From contig CM035351.1 of assembly GCA_020137815.1 (NCBI GenBank), forward strand, positions 9,267,969 to 9,331,968: DNA of 64,000 nt. The letters run 5' to 3'. The DNA is from Hormiphora californensis (Eukaryota; Ctenophora; Tentaculata; Cydippida; Pleurobrachiidae). Positions 37,092 to 49,272 of the stretch are shown here, one piece after another. How positions within the stretch are numbered: the first letter of the stretch is position 1; each line of letters starts with the position of its first letter. The notes under the pieces are model-generated. The model made no database searches, was not told the origin of the DNA, and was given only the letters and a program-made list of their open reading frames with translations. The translations under genes were made by a program, and so were the position numbers.

Positions 37092-40000
37092 CTAGGCTCC
37101 CTCCGTGAGCATATTTCCCTGTTCGTCTGTTTCAGCAGGTGCTGCACTCAGGTCCAACTCATCCAACAACTCTTCAAGACCAACACGGGGTGCCAGGACC
37201 TCCTCAGCCTCTGCCATCCATTCCTCCTTCTTGTACATGTTGACATTCTTCCTCAGGTCAGGGTCCTCTTCTAGATCCTCCAGGAAGTCGTTATAGTCAC
37301 CTGATGGGGGTATGTTAATGGAACCTTGTGTGAAACCTACACTTAGACAAAAGAGAATTGAGGAGTGCAATCATTCATACCATTTTCAGTAGCTGTTTCA
37401 GAGACAGAGGTCATACGCTGCATTCGCTTCAGCTTGAAGTTTCTGCCCTTGTTCCTCTTCATCTTATTAGGGTAGATCTTCTTCACCAGAATAATATCCG
37501 GCCTCTAGCGGAGATAGGGTTAGGAATCAGGGACAGGTAGATATTGTATATGGTAGACATACAGAGTACAGACTACAGACACCCCGTATCACGAACCTGT
37601 TTAACTTTATCGAATATAGGATTGTTAACAACAGCATGCTCCACATCAAAACCCAGAACATAGTCCCCACACTGTAGTACACCACCCAGGTGGGATCTAG
37701 TGTGAATCTCGTCATCATCGGTACCTGTAAACAGAGAGGGTTAGGATTTCTAGTGGACAGTCATAGTGGAAAGAGGCTCTTGGCCCTCAACTAATAAGAG
37801 GCAAAGAAAAACTAAGTTTTTAGAATTTCATAGATTGTAAAATAGCGAGATAGCTGATTGATATCCCATACGCCACTACACTTACCCAGGCAGTTGAGAG
37901 GTAACACCCACACACTTACCCAAACAGTTGAGAGGTAACACCCACACACTTACCCAGACAGTTGAGAGGTAACACCCACACACTTACCCAGGCAGTTGAG
38001 AGGTAACACCCACACACTTACCCAGACAGTTGAGAGGTAACACCCACACACTTACCCAGACAGTTGAGAGGTAACACCCACACACTTACCCAGACAGTTG
38101 AGAGGTAACACCCACACACTTACCCAGCCAGTTGAGAGGTAACACCCACACACTTACCCAGACAGTTGAGAGGTAACACCCACACACTTACCCAAACAGT
38201 TGAGAGGTAACACCCACACACTTACCCAGACAGTTGAGAGGTAACACCCACACACTTACCCAGACAGTTGAGAGGTAACACCCACACACTTACCCAGGCA
38301 GTTGAGAGGTAACACCCACACACTTACCCAGACAGTTGAGAGGTAACACACCACTACATTTACCCAGACAGTTGAGAGGTAACACCCACTGCACTTACCC
38401 AGGCAGTTGAGAGGTAACACCCACACACTTACCCAGGCAGTTGAGAGGTAACACCCAAACACTTACCCAGGCAGTTGAGAGGTAACACCCACTACATTTA
38501 CCCAGGCAGTTGAAAGGTAACACCCACTACACTTACCCAGGCAGTTGAGAGGTAACACCCACTGCACTTACCCAGACAGTTGAGAGGTAACACCCACACA
38601 CTTACCCAGACAGTTGAGAGGTAACACCCACACACTTACCCAGACAGTTGAGAGGTAACACCCACACACTTACCCAGACAGTTGAGAGGTAACACCCACA
38701 CACTTACCCAGACAGTTGAGAGGTAACACCCACACACTTACCCAGGCAGTTGAGAGGTAACACCCACTGCACTTACCCAGGCAGTTGAGAGGTAACACCC
38801 ACACACTTACCCAGGCAGTTGAGAGGTAACACCCACACATCAGCCAGGACGTGTTTAGTGCTGTGTGGTCCGTACTGCTTCTCTTTACTCCTAATAGGCT
38901 CAACATTCATCACCATGAACTCTCTGAGTTGTTTCTGATGGCAGATCGCCCCGAACTGATCCTTGAAGAACTGGGTTGAGTTGAGTTGTCCTATCTTTAG
39001 TGTGCACGGGTCCATCAGGTGTATGTTATCTGGGGAAGGAGGAGGAGGGGTGATGGAGGGAGGTGGTGATGATAGTGTATGGTTAGATTGACGAAGAAGT
39101 GGAATTAGATTGAGGAGTGAGGAGATGTATATCTTACCAGATATCCTGGTACAGATAGCGATCTGGGCCATGTGGTTGAGATACCGAGAGATACCACCTG
39201 TCAAACATACCACCTCGTCCTTGCAAATCGGTGTTATCTGGGGAATAGAAAGGTTTTTATTTCACTCAATTACATAGAATACTTTTTTCCACGGCCTTCA
39301 TTTTTCAGAGCACTTGCCACTTGTGCTATACAATAATACGCGGGCAAGGGTGTGGGATATGAGAGATACCCATGTTCCCCGTCCCTCCAAGTTCACTTCC
39401 CCCTCCCCTCAGTTTAGTTATAGATATGACCTGGTGCTTATTGACATGTGAATGCTTTGGACGTGTGAACGTGTTGAGAGAGTCCGGTTAGACATGTGGA
39501 ATGCATCGATAGACAGAGAGAGCTAGTGAGATCGGCAGAGTTGCTAGTAGAGTCTAGATTAGTTTTAGGGAAAGTTATATTCAGATCTATGAGTCTGAAT
39601 AGGCCGCCAGCTTGACTTGAAAGGTGTGAACAGTTCTAGTCGGGAAGCGTGTCGCAAACTTTGGTAGGATCCCTGTTGTTTCTGGTACAGAAGTCACGTG
39701 ACTGTTTTGTTGACGGGATATTTAAGCAGAAGTGAAGAGAGATATCGGGGGGCTTCTGCCTTCCCCCAGCACTGAACATCGTGTGTGAGTCTCGTCCGTG
39801 TGATCGACCGTTGCTGAGTTTGGATATGATCGTGTTTATGAGTCTATGATGAATGAATGTGTGAATGATGAACTTTGTGTGTGAGATCTTCCGAAACAGT
39901 TACGAACTTGGTGAACCACTGTGTTTTGAGATTCCCTGGGTGACGAACCCGCAGTCTGAACAAGCCTAACAACCACCCACCCACATCTGAACATCTAACA

Positions 40001-43000
40001 TCCCCACCCCGTGTGCGTTCAACTGGAACCCCCGGCGGGACTTCTGTGTAATATCCTACTGCCATTCCCCGAGATAGTACCTGAGCTAGTGTTGTCGGCA
40101 CAATCTAGTACGTTGTACATGCGGGGATTTCATTGTGAGTGTGATTGGTTATGAAATTTGGTGCTCGTGATCGCTACCTAGAGGAACTGAAGCCCTGTTG
40201 ACAGCATTTTATGGACAGTGACGGTGTGATGTGTGAGATCCTTATTTTGGAATATCGACCCTCCTCGACCTCAGTGTGATATCGTATTGCTTTGCCCCGA
40301 GATAGTACTTGAACTAGTGTCGTCGGCACGATATCTAGTGCGCTGTACATGCGGTGACTAAATTCCATCTGAGTGAGCAGTGATACATCGATGTCCCGTG
40401 TTCCTGTGATTTCATGTTCCCGTGTTCCTGTGATTCCGTGTTCCTGTTTTCCCGTGATTCCGTGTTCCCGTGTTCCAGTGTTCCTGTGTTCCCGTTCATG
40501 TGATTCTGGTGGTTCTGCGATGCTGTGAGGAAGTGACGTAACTACTGATGTGGATACTGCAACCATCACCTTGAAGCTAAGCTGACCGTTACAACGAACT
40601 GTAAGTCTGTCTAAGAACATTTTGTGGGTTTTAAATTTTAGTTTTAGTTGGGGTTATGGACTGGCAGCTTTCAAATATGACGAACTTTTGTCTGTCGGAG
40701 AACAACGAGTAGTAATCTCTAAACCGACCCGTTGAGACCCACGTTTTTCTCTACATACGAGTTGTTCTCTGTTAGAATTGCTCTGATAGAACTGTGCCGT
40801 GTGAGTACATAGCCCTGATTAATTTTCATTGTACCAGAAACAACATTTAGAAACCTAGATGGTAGTGGTAGTGGAGTTCCGAGTTTCTTTGAGGTTCTCA
40901 GAGTTGAGTTGAGAGGCCTGTCTTTGCATTTCTTAGCCGTCTGACTTGTCTTATGGTAGAGCTCAGGTTGATTTAGTTTTCTTAGTTTAGTTTAGTTTAG
41001 TTTTAGCTTAGATTTCCACGACCCCCGTTGCTTCCTTTTGATATTATGAGTGAGAGTGAGAGAGAATTTAGTAGGATTGTTTAGAGAGAGATACAGAAAG
41101 ATTCAGGGAGATACAGTCTGTATTACAGAGAGAGACAGAGCAAGCTTAGAGATATTATAGACAGTCAAGAGTTAGGAGACAGATCAGTATGTTATGCCGA
41201 GTTGTCAGAGTTTGAAAGTGTTTAAGTGATAAGTGTTAAGTGATAAGAGCGTTGAATTGTGATAAGGTTGTGCACTTTTCATATGAGACGTCGTATGAGT
41301 AGGCGTGAGACGTCATGAGGACCCAAGCGGGAATATTATCACCTGGTAGCAATTCCCCTGCCTTAGAGATAATTGTTGTTTTGATGTTCACTCGTTGTTT
41401 AGGCTGATTACCAAAACACGAATTCCAGAGTGGCCTAATCAACCGCTTACTGGGAGAACTGATCAATGACATCTTGGGTCGTAGGGAGTAGAGAATAGTG
41501 AATAGTGACTTGTACATTGAAACGAGTCAGTAGACTGTCGAGTGAACGTGAGCTGAGCTGCATTGATATGAGTGAGTAGGGTTTTAGATAAGAGTGAGTT
41601 CAGTGTTAGATAAGAGTGAGTAGATTGTTAGATAAGAGGGAGTACAGTTTTAGATACGAGTGAGTAAAGCGTTAGATAAGAGGGAGTATAGTGTCGAGTG
41701 TCGAGAGAGAGCCAGGAGTATCATAGAAGCAACCCCTGTATAAGAGAAGCAGTTATAGAGTCATTGAACCGAGTTCATTTTGGTTCTGAGATATTGATTT
41801 TGATGTTTAATGATCAGTTCAATACTCATAGTCAAAGTGAGTTATGGTTTGTTGATTCTTTTGAGTTAGGATGTACCTTGATGTCTCTCTTGTGTAGTTT
41901 TGCAACACAAAGTCACGTATAGGAAGAGAATCATCTAGCACGGATGTAGTTGTGTTTGATGATAGCTGGGGCTCGTCGTTGTGATTGTTAGGAATTTAAG
42001 CGTTTGCACGCTTGTTTCTTTCATTGATCAGGACTAGGCCAGTAGAGCTGCCCAGAGTGGTTTTGTAACGAATTAAGCGTCGGCACGCTTTTCCTTGCAG
42101 TATCACGTGGGGCATTGAGTGAGTAAGAGTAGAATTAGAGTTTTAACGTTTAATCAGTTTGTATCATTCTCCCATCCCGTTCCTTGCCACATACTTGTAA
42201 GGCCCAACCCCATAGTGATAGAGGGGAGCGCCCAATGGGTGCTCGGTCATGAGGGCGTGATCTGACGAGAAAATTTTTAGCTGCTTCCTTATCTTAGTCT
42301 TACACTTTTCCTTGTTAGTTGTATTGGTCTTATTCTCCCCGTTATTTGTGCAACATATGTCGCGGTCTCCGACCTACACCACGAGTTTACGCCCGACGGT
42401 GTGTTTGTGCGAGAGTTCACGGCTTTGTTGTACAACCGGTGAGAGTAATCGTCATTAGATAATTTTCTGTGTAAATTAGAGTATCTACCTTAATAGAGAG
42501 CGTAATTAATTGCAATATCGCCTGAGTGAGTGAGTGAGTGAGTGAGTGAGTGAGTGAGTGAGTGAGTGAGTGAGTGAGTGAGTGAGTGAGTGAGTGAGTG
42601 AGTGAGTGAGTGAGGGAGTGAGTGAGTGAGTGAGTGAGTGAGTGAGTGAGTGAGTGAGTGAGTGAGTGAGTGAGTGAGTGAGTGAGTGAGTGAGTGAGTG
42701 AGTGAGTGAGTGAGTGAGTGAGTGAGTGAGTGAGTGAGTGAGTGAGTGAGTGAGTGAGTGAGTCATGAGTGAGTGAGCAATGAAAGTTAGAATTTAGTTA
42801 GTTTGAGTAGGTCTGCTTGAGCGGTATCATAGTCGGGATTCAGATTTGTCTGGTTGAGCCGGTGTTTCCTGCTGAGTGGTTGTGCAAACAGTGACGTTTC
42901 GGCCGAACTTCGGTGTTTGAAAACTGCAGCCGTAGGAACTTCGCCCAGACGAACCCTGGTAGACCGCTATAGACGAGATCGAGTAGAATTTAGAAACCCA

Positions 43001-45982
43001 CATTCTTCCTGTGGAGCAACGGGTGATCTTTAAGGCCTGTCTCATGGCCTATAAGATTGTACATGGAAGTGCTCCAGATTACCTCATCGAGCAAATACCT
43101 ACAAATATCGTTGATGTTACTTGCCGTACCAGATCGACTGCTGTTCCAGACCCTTATAAGCTCCAGTACCCGAAGCTGTCGAGCATTAATGCCAATTCTA
43201 AACTGAGGAAAAGGAGACCATCTGTTCTCCTGCCAGATCTGTGGAATGCACTCCCCCTTGAGTTGCGATCTCGGCCTACTGCGGAATCTTTCAAAACGGG
43301 TTTAAAGACAAGATTGTTTGTGGATGCCTTTGGATCAGGCTAGTTCCGGTTGTTTTCTCCTTTATTCCAGCCTACTTTTTTTTCTCGGTACCTGTACTCC
43401 TCCCATCACGCTGTACTGTCTAGCGTAAGTATTGTACTTAGGTCTGTATCTTACCTCGTGACAAGTTTTTAACTTAGCTTTATTCTTTGAGTTTGCAGCA
43501 TGAGTGAGGCACGAGTGTGTAATATTTTTCCGTTTTTCAGTTTTCCCAGTTGTTTCAGAATCTGTTCTCTGAACATTTCATCTGTGTCTATATATATGGA
43601 GTGATCAAGTGACAGTGGTGACAATTAACCTGTGGCCTTTTTCGAGTTTTTTTCTAATTTTGTCTGTTATGAGCCTAATCTGTTTTCCCACATATGTGAG
43701 CCGGATAATTTGGATTTTCCACCGTTTTTTTAGTAGTCTATTAAATTGGGTCAAGTGTTAGTTAACTGCTCTGAGTTTCTTTCAGTGGCAGCATCTGTAA
43801 AGCTCTGCTGTCCCTGTAGAATATGGGCAGGATATAAGTTTGAGTATTATTATTATTATTATTAGTTTCATAGTTGATTAATTTAGTTTACATTTTGTCA
43901 TCCGGAGTAAGAGTTCTATTGTCTTCTTGTAGAGGAGGGTGAATGTGGGATATGAGAGATACCCATGTTCCCCGTCCCTCCAAGTTCACTTCCCCCTCCC
44001 CTCAGTTTAGTTATAGATATGACCTGGTGCTTATTGACATGTGAATGCTTTGGACGTGTGAACGTGTTGAGAGAGTCCGGTTAGACATGTGGAATGCATC
44101 GATAGACAGAGAGAGCTAGTGAGATCGGCAGAGTTGCTAGTAGAGTCTAGATTAGTTTTAGGGAAAGTTATATTCAGATCTATGAGTCTGAATAGGCCGC
44201 CAGCTTGACTTGAAAGGTGTGAACAGTTCTAGTCGGGAAGCGTGTCGCAAACTTTGGTAGGATCCCTGTTGTTTCTGGTACAGAAGTCACGTGACTGTTT
44301 TGTTGACGGGATATTTAAGCAGAAGTGAAGAGAGATATCGGGGGGCTTCTGCCTTCCCCCAGCACTGAACATCGTGTGTGAGTCTCGTCCGTGTGATCGA
44401 CCGTTGCTGAGTTTGGATATGATCGTGTTTATGAGTCTATGATGAATGAATGTGTGAATGATGAACTTTGTGTGTGAGATCTTCCGAAACAGTTACGAAC
44501 TTGGTGAACCACTGTGTTTTGAGATTCCCTGGGTGACGAACCCGCAGTCTGAACAAGCCTAACAACCACCCACCCACATCTGAACATCTAACATCCCCAC
44601 CCCGTGTGCGTTCAAGGGTGGGGAAACTACATAATACCAACATGTCTCATACCTCAACAAAATAGGTGTATTTGTAGTTGAATACGTTGCTCTGAATATC
44701 ATGAGAGACAAGTTCCTGGGAAGTCTTGTACTGGCAAGGAATCACTGACAACAAGAAATCTACCATCTTACGGGCACTGGGGTGAACGGAGTTAGAGGAG
44801 AAATCTACCATCTTACGGGCACTGGGGTGAACGGAGTTAGAGGAGAAAGAGAGAGCAGATAAAATACGTGATCTTGAAGTAAGTCACATTTAGGTTAACA
44901 TTTAGGTTTAACTTTTTGCCTCGCTATTATCTGGTGTACTGGTAGGTCTATTAGAAATACTTGTTCTTGGCAGTGTAGTAAAAGTTGATTCCTCCCTCAG
45001 TTTCCTTGATGGTCATTGCATCCCTGTGCATCTCATGCTTCAAGATCAATTGCTCCAGGTAAAACAGGGTCTTCTTGTGTACCGTCTAGAAGAATAGTAT
45101 TGGGATTAATGGGGATTTCAGAGAAAGAGGATGTTTCAGATAAACTGTTTTCTCAGAAACAATAGCGTTCCTCATTTATCTAGTCTGATTGTCCAGTGTT
45201 ACTTACCCTCTGTCTGATTTGAACAGAGGGCCTTCCACGCCTCTCCATCGGATCCCTTCTGTCTGCAGCACACCTCACACATCTGGTAGTGGACAGTGTA
45301 CTCGACTACAAAGCTCTGCTGCAGAATGGCTCCCATCGCCTCCCCCTGGATTGTAATGTTCACCTTGACCCGCTTGGAGTGGGGCTCTGTCCAGATGAAG
45401 GAGGCATCTACCAGACGAACCTGTAGAATAGTGGGAGTGGAATAGGGCGCTGTAGTTATCTAGACGAAGCTGGCAATGGAGACATTCACTAAAAGCTACA
45501 TTACAGTTGTGTGAATGAATATCATTTGTTTGTACTATTTCAACCTAGTATACCATAGTACCTTGTTGAGCCCCTTGAGTTTCTTCAGACAAAGTGCCAG
45601 TAGTTCCCTGCTTTCAAGAGTACATGGTATCCAGGTGTTGGGTGGCTGAAGGTACCTCTCACAGAACCGACAGAAATGCAGGATCGCCTGAGAGAAACAG
45701 AACCAGATTAGAAGTGAGAATGGTTAATCCTACCAGATCTACTTCTATAATGTAGAGTAATTAAATTCAAGATGTGTGTGTCTTTTGTAACACTATAGTT
45801 CCATAATGATATCATGTTAACAAGTGTTATGGTACCTGTTTAGGGATCCCCTCTGACACGTCAACCCTGGTCCTAATACACGCAACACACATGTTAGCAG
45901 GGTTGGGTGCCACTAAGGTACCACACTCACAACACAGAATCTTCTGTTCTGCCACCTCCGTACGAGGCTCCAGGAACTCCAT
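37092..45982 (-). CDS. NMD3: NMD3 60S ribosome export adaptor
   Basis: NMD3 binds pre-60S subunits and carries the leucine-rich export signal read by CRM1/XPO1. Exons: 45836-45982, 45562-45687, 45207-45420, about 44947-45085, 44653-44776, 39138-39237, 38811-39029, 37597-37724, 37381-37504 and 37092-37336. Strings include ILCCECG and CVACIR (zinc-binding Cys pairs), NTWIPCTLESRELLALCLKK, YVLGFDVEHAVVNN and FLEDLEEDPDLRKNVNMY. One base too many appears in the 45207-45420 exon, between WKA and VQIRQR (around 45228-45236). With that base removed, the phase of the next exon fits. The intron before 39237 carries an LTR retrotransposon, and the donor of exon 38811-39029 is tandemly amplified. Confidence 0.93.
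37868..38835. repeat. 34-bp minisatellite built from an NMD3 exon end plus splice donor
   Basis: About 28 tandem copies of a 34-bp unit. On the coding (minus) strand each reads GTTACCTCTCAACTGCCTGG followed by GTAAGTGTG, which is the last coding bases of the 38811-39029 exon and its 5' splice site. Copies differ by single bases (for example CCTGG versus TCTGG). The unit is not a multiple of three, and reading past the first donors meets TAA. Confidence 0.95.
39351..40021 (+). repeat. 5' LTR
   Basis: 671 bp with TG...CA ends. A CACGTGAC motif and an AT-rich GATATTTAAG lie near 39695-39726 and could form its promoter. Confidence 0.92.
42520..42765. repeat. (GAGT)n microsatellite
   Basis: About 61 tetranucleotide copies with one GAGG interruption near 42613, inside the LTR element. 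The minus frame is an artefactual THSL repeat. Confidence 0.95.
42985..43865 (+). mobile_element. 3' fragment of a non-LTR (CR1/L2/RTE-type) retrotransposon
   Basis: The frame 43011-43343 encodes the terminal reverse-transcriptase tail common to LINEs: EQRVIFKACLMAYKIVHGSA, LLPDLWNALPLELRS and FKTGLKTRLFVDAF. It is followed by an untranslated tail ending in an (ATT)n run near 43845-43863, the usual 3' end of CR1/L2-like elements. It is 5'-truncated and lies inside the LTR element. Confidence 0.85.
43944..44614 (+). repeat. 3' LTR
   Basis: Appears identical to the 5' LTR over 671 bp, which implies recent insertion. Confidence 0.92.
44758..44848. repeat. 45-bp tandem duplication across an NMD3 acceptor
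   Basis: The segment ATCTACCATCTTACGGGCAC and the following GGGGTGAACGGAGTTAGAGG occur twice in tandem. Each copy carries the same 3' splice site plus the start of the 44653-44776 exon. Only the copy nearer the exon body gives a continuous frame. Confidence 0.85.
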
Positions 45983-46384
45983 TGTGCTCGCTAATTAGGG
46001 AGAGTGAGTTGAGATGGTCATTATGAGGGGGGGGGGGGGAATAAAGTGGGAAGGGGGTATTTCGGGGTTGTTCTGTTAGCATTGACTTGCTAACAACTAG
46101 CCTGCATGTTCAAAATAGCATTGGTTGAAAATTCTGCATATGAGCGTGATTTAGCACCAAGGTGCGAAATCGCCGTTCACGTACAAATACCGAGACATAT
46201 CTTTGGTGTGTTGTTATTCATCGTCTTGTTATGATCACTTGTACTCGTGACTACTGAGCTAATAGACTAATGTTCAAAGTATCAATGAAGCTATGTTTGT
46301 TTGCTAGATGAACTCCTATTCTATACAGGACAAACTGCGTTTCTGAAGTCACCTATCAAAATACTTCCTGTTTTTGCAGCTGGT

Positions 46385-49137
46385 ATGAATCTAAAAGGAT
46401 GGCGTGCCCTTATTGGACCCTTTGTGTTTCAGTTTGGTATATGCTCTGCTTCATTTCTAATGTCATCATTCTATGCAATACACCTAACCGATGAAGAAGG
46501 TACTGATTCTATCTATACTAACAATTATGACCTCTCCCATATAATACAGGCTCATGTGTATAACTGTATATACCAAAACTAATTGAAATTAGTAGGCCGG
46601 AAAGGTTGCCCTATGATTTGAGCTACCTTTGGCACCAGTACATTCCCTTTTGAAGATAGAAGAAGCATCGGTTATACCCTGACTGTACCCCGTGAATGGG
46701 CCGTGAATGTTACGGTGGCAAAGGTAGCTCAAATCATAGGGCAACCTTTCCGGCCTACTAATTTCAATTAGTTTTGGTATAATATGCATCATTTTTGGGA
46801 TTTTTTATCCATTTAGATGTAGTAGAACAGGTAAGGAGAGGATGGAATCGCGAATTTGCAAAATTTTCATTTTTGACGTCATTTTGACGTCATAAAATGA
46901 CGTCACGTCGTTATGACGTCATAATGATGACGTCATATCATCGGGATTACCTAGATGAAGATACTGACCAAGTTTGAGATCGATTGGATGAGATTTGAGT
47001 CTGCTATGGCGAAAAAACCCATATCGTCATATCTATTTTTAAACAGTCATAACACTTTAGACGCGTTTTAAGACCCTTATACGTCTAGTTTTGAAAATTC
47101 GCGATATAGCTTCTGAAAGTTCAGACAATTTTCTTTCCATGATATAGCCTTCGATTTTCGATTAGAATCCGTCTTCAGGGTGTAAAATGAGCTCAAAGAA
47201 TTTTAGTCAGAGTCTGAAAAATGACGACTTTAAGACGTTCTGTAGGACGTTCCTGGCGATGAAAAGGGACCTCACATCGACTAATGCACACACATCCAGT
47301 AGATCTACCAGCTGTGAAAACGAGAAGTTTCTATCTCTTTTCGTTTGGCGTGAATATGGTTTATAAAAAGCGTCTCTCCTAGGCGCGCGCGCGCGCATAT
47401 GTGTTACACTGAATCTAGGGCAAATGGGACCTGTCTGTAACTTCAGTTCCAGATGAGATAGAGACTTGAAATTTTGAACTTAAGTTAATGACCCCGAGCC
47501 GGGTAAACATTCCAAATTTCAAGTCAAACGGATGAATGGGAGCCATGCTATAGCCTTCTGAAATCTGGGTTTTCAGTCAAAACACCCATAAAACGTATAA
47601 CTGCGTTTCTGGCGGCGCTTTGCTGTTTGGGGGAGGAGGAATGGCAACCTTTGCGCTTGCCAGCGCAGTGATACTATATATTAGGATTTAGGCTGTCCAG
47701 TATTGATTCTCAGTGCTCCAAGACCCTGGGAAGACCCCTATACTTTGCTCCGTCATTTCCGCTACTGACACAGTAAACCCCTACACTGCCTACAGGTATA
47801 CCACGAGTGATGATAGGCCTATTTGGCTTGATGCCAGGTCTTGGTTTTCTGTGCAATATCCCAGTTGACATTGTCAATACTGTTCTAACCAGGAAACTAC
47901 TTACCCCAAAACAACTCATCGTGATAACCGGATTTGCAGACTGCTTTCTCACTGCGTGTGAGTATTATAGATGCTTCCTAATGACCCATATACGAAGTTG
48001 TTGAACTGTTCGGAGACAGTACGAACAGTTCAAATGTTTTTCATTGAAAGTAGACTCTAATTCTTGTACCCCGCAGTGATGGGGACCTCGCACTATTTGT
48101 TTCCCCTCCTTGGAAAGTTCCAAACCATGGGCTTCCTAATGATATTGAAGTGGCTACACGGGTGGCTCGCCTTCTTAGTCTGTAACTCTGGATATTTCTG
48201 TTATGAGGTCTGGATTCCCGACATGATAAAAGCGGCCTCTGCCTTTGGAAACTCTGGGTCCTGGGCCGGTGCTGCATTGGGAGCTCTGGTTGGAGGCCAG
48301 CTCTTCGCTAAGTTCGGCTGGTCCTATACGTTCTTCTGCTGGGGCGGAATACAACTTGTAGTGTGTATAATAGCGTGTATCATTTCACCTAATGATGCAG
48401 AACCAGTCTGGAGATCAGAAGACGCTCAGGGATTTGTTGCCGCTACTACCAATAACAATGAACCCGATAAAGATAGCCTGACTCCCCTGTCCATGCTAGT
48501 CTACTTGGCAATGGGCCTCATGGAGCTGGTATCAGGTTGTATATCAGCCATCCTATCTACCTACCTACTGCACCAGTTCGGTATTGGTATTGCCCAGTCC
48601 TCTAACTACATTTGTATCTTCCTGATCGCCATTATGGTGGGATCTCAACTAGCCGGGATCATTCTACAGAGCGGGCTGTTGAGGAGCGCAGAGGTGCTGG
48701 CATTTGGAGGATTCCTGGTGGGAGTCTCAATATTCCTGTTCTTCCCTCAACCCTCTGACGGGTTTATGTACACCAACATCCCCTCTACTGGTTACCTGGC
48801 AACCGTTATCCTGGGGATGGGAGTATCCATGGCAACCATGACGTCACTGTTCGTGGTGGAGGATCTCCAAGTGAGGTTGTGTCACAGGACCTACAACTCT
48901 GCAAACAAATCCCTGAATGTCACTCTCTGGCTCAACTCTATGATGGCATCCTGTTACTGTGGTAACCTGGTCGCTCTACTCTTCCTCCAGTACCTCTCAT
49001 TTGAGCAGTGCGGAGTGGTTCTGGGGTCCTTCGCTAGTGTAACCATAACAACTGGGGTGGCTATTGAGGCCGTGTTGAGGTGGAAGGGGGCCTACACTAA
49101 CAATTACACGCCAATAAAAGATACCATCAGTAGTTGA
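46385..49137 (+). CDS. MFS-type membrane transporter
   Basis: Exons 46385-46499, 47796-47957 and 48077-49137 join in phase to about 445 residues with 12 hydrophobic segments, the major facilitator layout. The first ATG used (46385) follows a TTTTTGCAG acceptor at 46380, consistent with a 5' UTR exon upstream. Features include a glycine-rich ALGALVGGQLFAKFG loop between TM5 and TM6, a long central loop (residues about 215-240), and NKSLNVT near TM11. No substrate signature is recognised; it recalls vesicular or orphan SLC carriers. The first intron contains a hairpin MITE and a cluster of TGACGTCA sites. It converges with the RNF213-like gene 135 bp downstream. Confidence 0.82.
46569..46781. 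mobile_element. Hairpin MITE
   Basis: Arms of about 66 bp (46571-46636 and 46715-46779) are near-perfect complements, starting TACCAAAACTAATTGAAATT, with a loop of roughly 80 bp and TA flanks. No coding capacity. It lies in intron 1 of the MFS gene. Confidence 0.88.
46874..46935. promoter_or_regulatory. Five TGACGTCA (CRE-like) palindromes in 62 bp
   Basis: Perfect TGACGTCA octamers start at 46874, 46885, 46898, 46914 and 46928. The octamer is the canonical CREB/ATF site. Spacing of 11-16 bp places them roughly one helical turn or slightly more apart. They lie in the MFS intron next to a MITE, so they may be transposon-derived. Confidence 0.6.
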
Positions 49138-49272
49138 CGAGTATCAGTGGGAGAGGGATGTTGAGTTTTTTATTAAAACGATATTTTATAAATATTGATC
49201 AATTTTGAATACAAAACGATAAAAAATCACACATTTAAATAAACACAGACCAACACTCATCACTTCATCACT

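Larger units (their letters stand above)
39351..44614 (+). mobile_element. Recent non-coding LTR retrotransposon (LARD/TRIM-like)
   Basis: Two 671-bp LTRs (39351-40021 and 43944-44614) look identical, begin TGTGGGATATG, end GTGCGTTCA, and are flanked by AGGG (39347-39350 and 44615-44618). A candidate primer-binding site TGGAACCCCCGGCGGGAC follows the first LTR. A purine-rich GAGGAGGGTGAA precedes the second. The 3.9-kb interior has no gag or pol frame, so the element is non-autonomous. It lies antisense in an NMD3 intron. Internal direct repeats occur at about 40069-40130 and 40295-40360. Confidence 0.92.

Noticed and set aside
40174-40620. 148-residue minus frame inside the LTR element as a gag remnant
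   Set aside because: Composed of imperfect GTGTTCC-type repeats (HREHGNTGT-like), with no zinc knuckle or capsid features.
42506-42766. 86-residue THSL-repeat open frame
   Set aside because: Simply the translation of the (GAGT)n microsatellite.
42490-42780. Telomeric repeat tract
   Set aside because: The GAGT tetramer matches no known telomere repeat and lies inside a retrotransposon.
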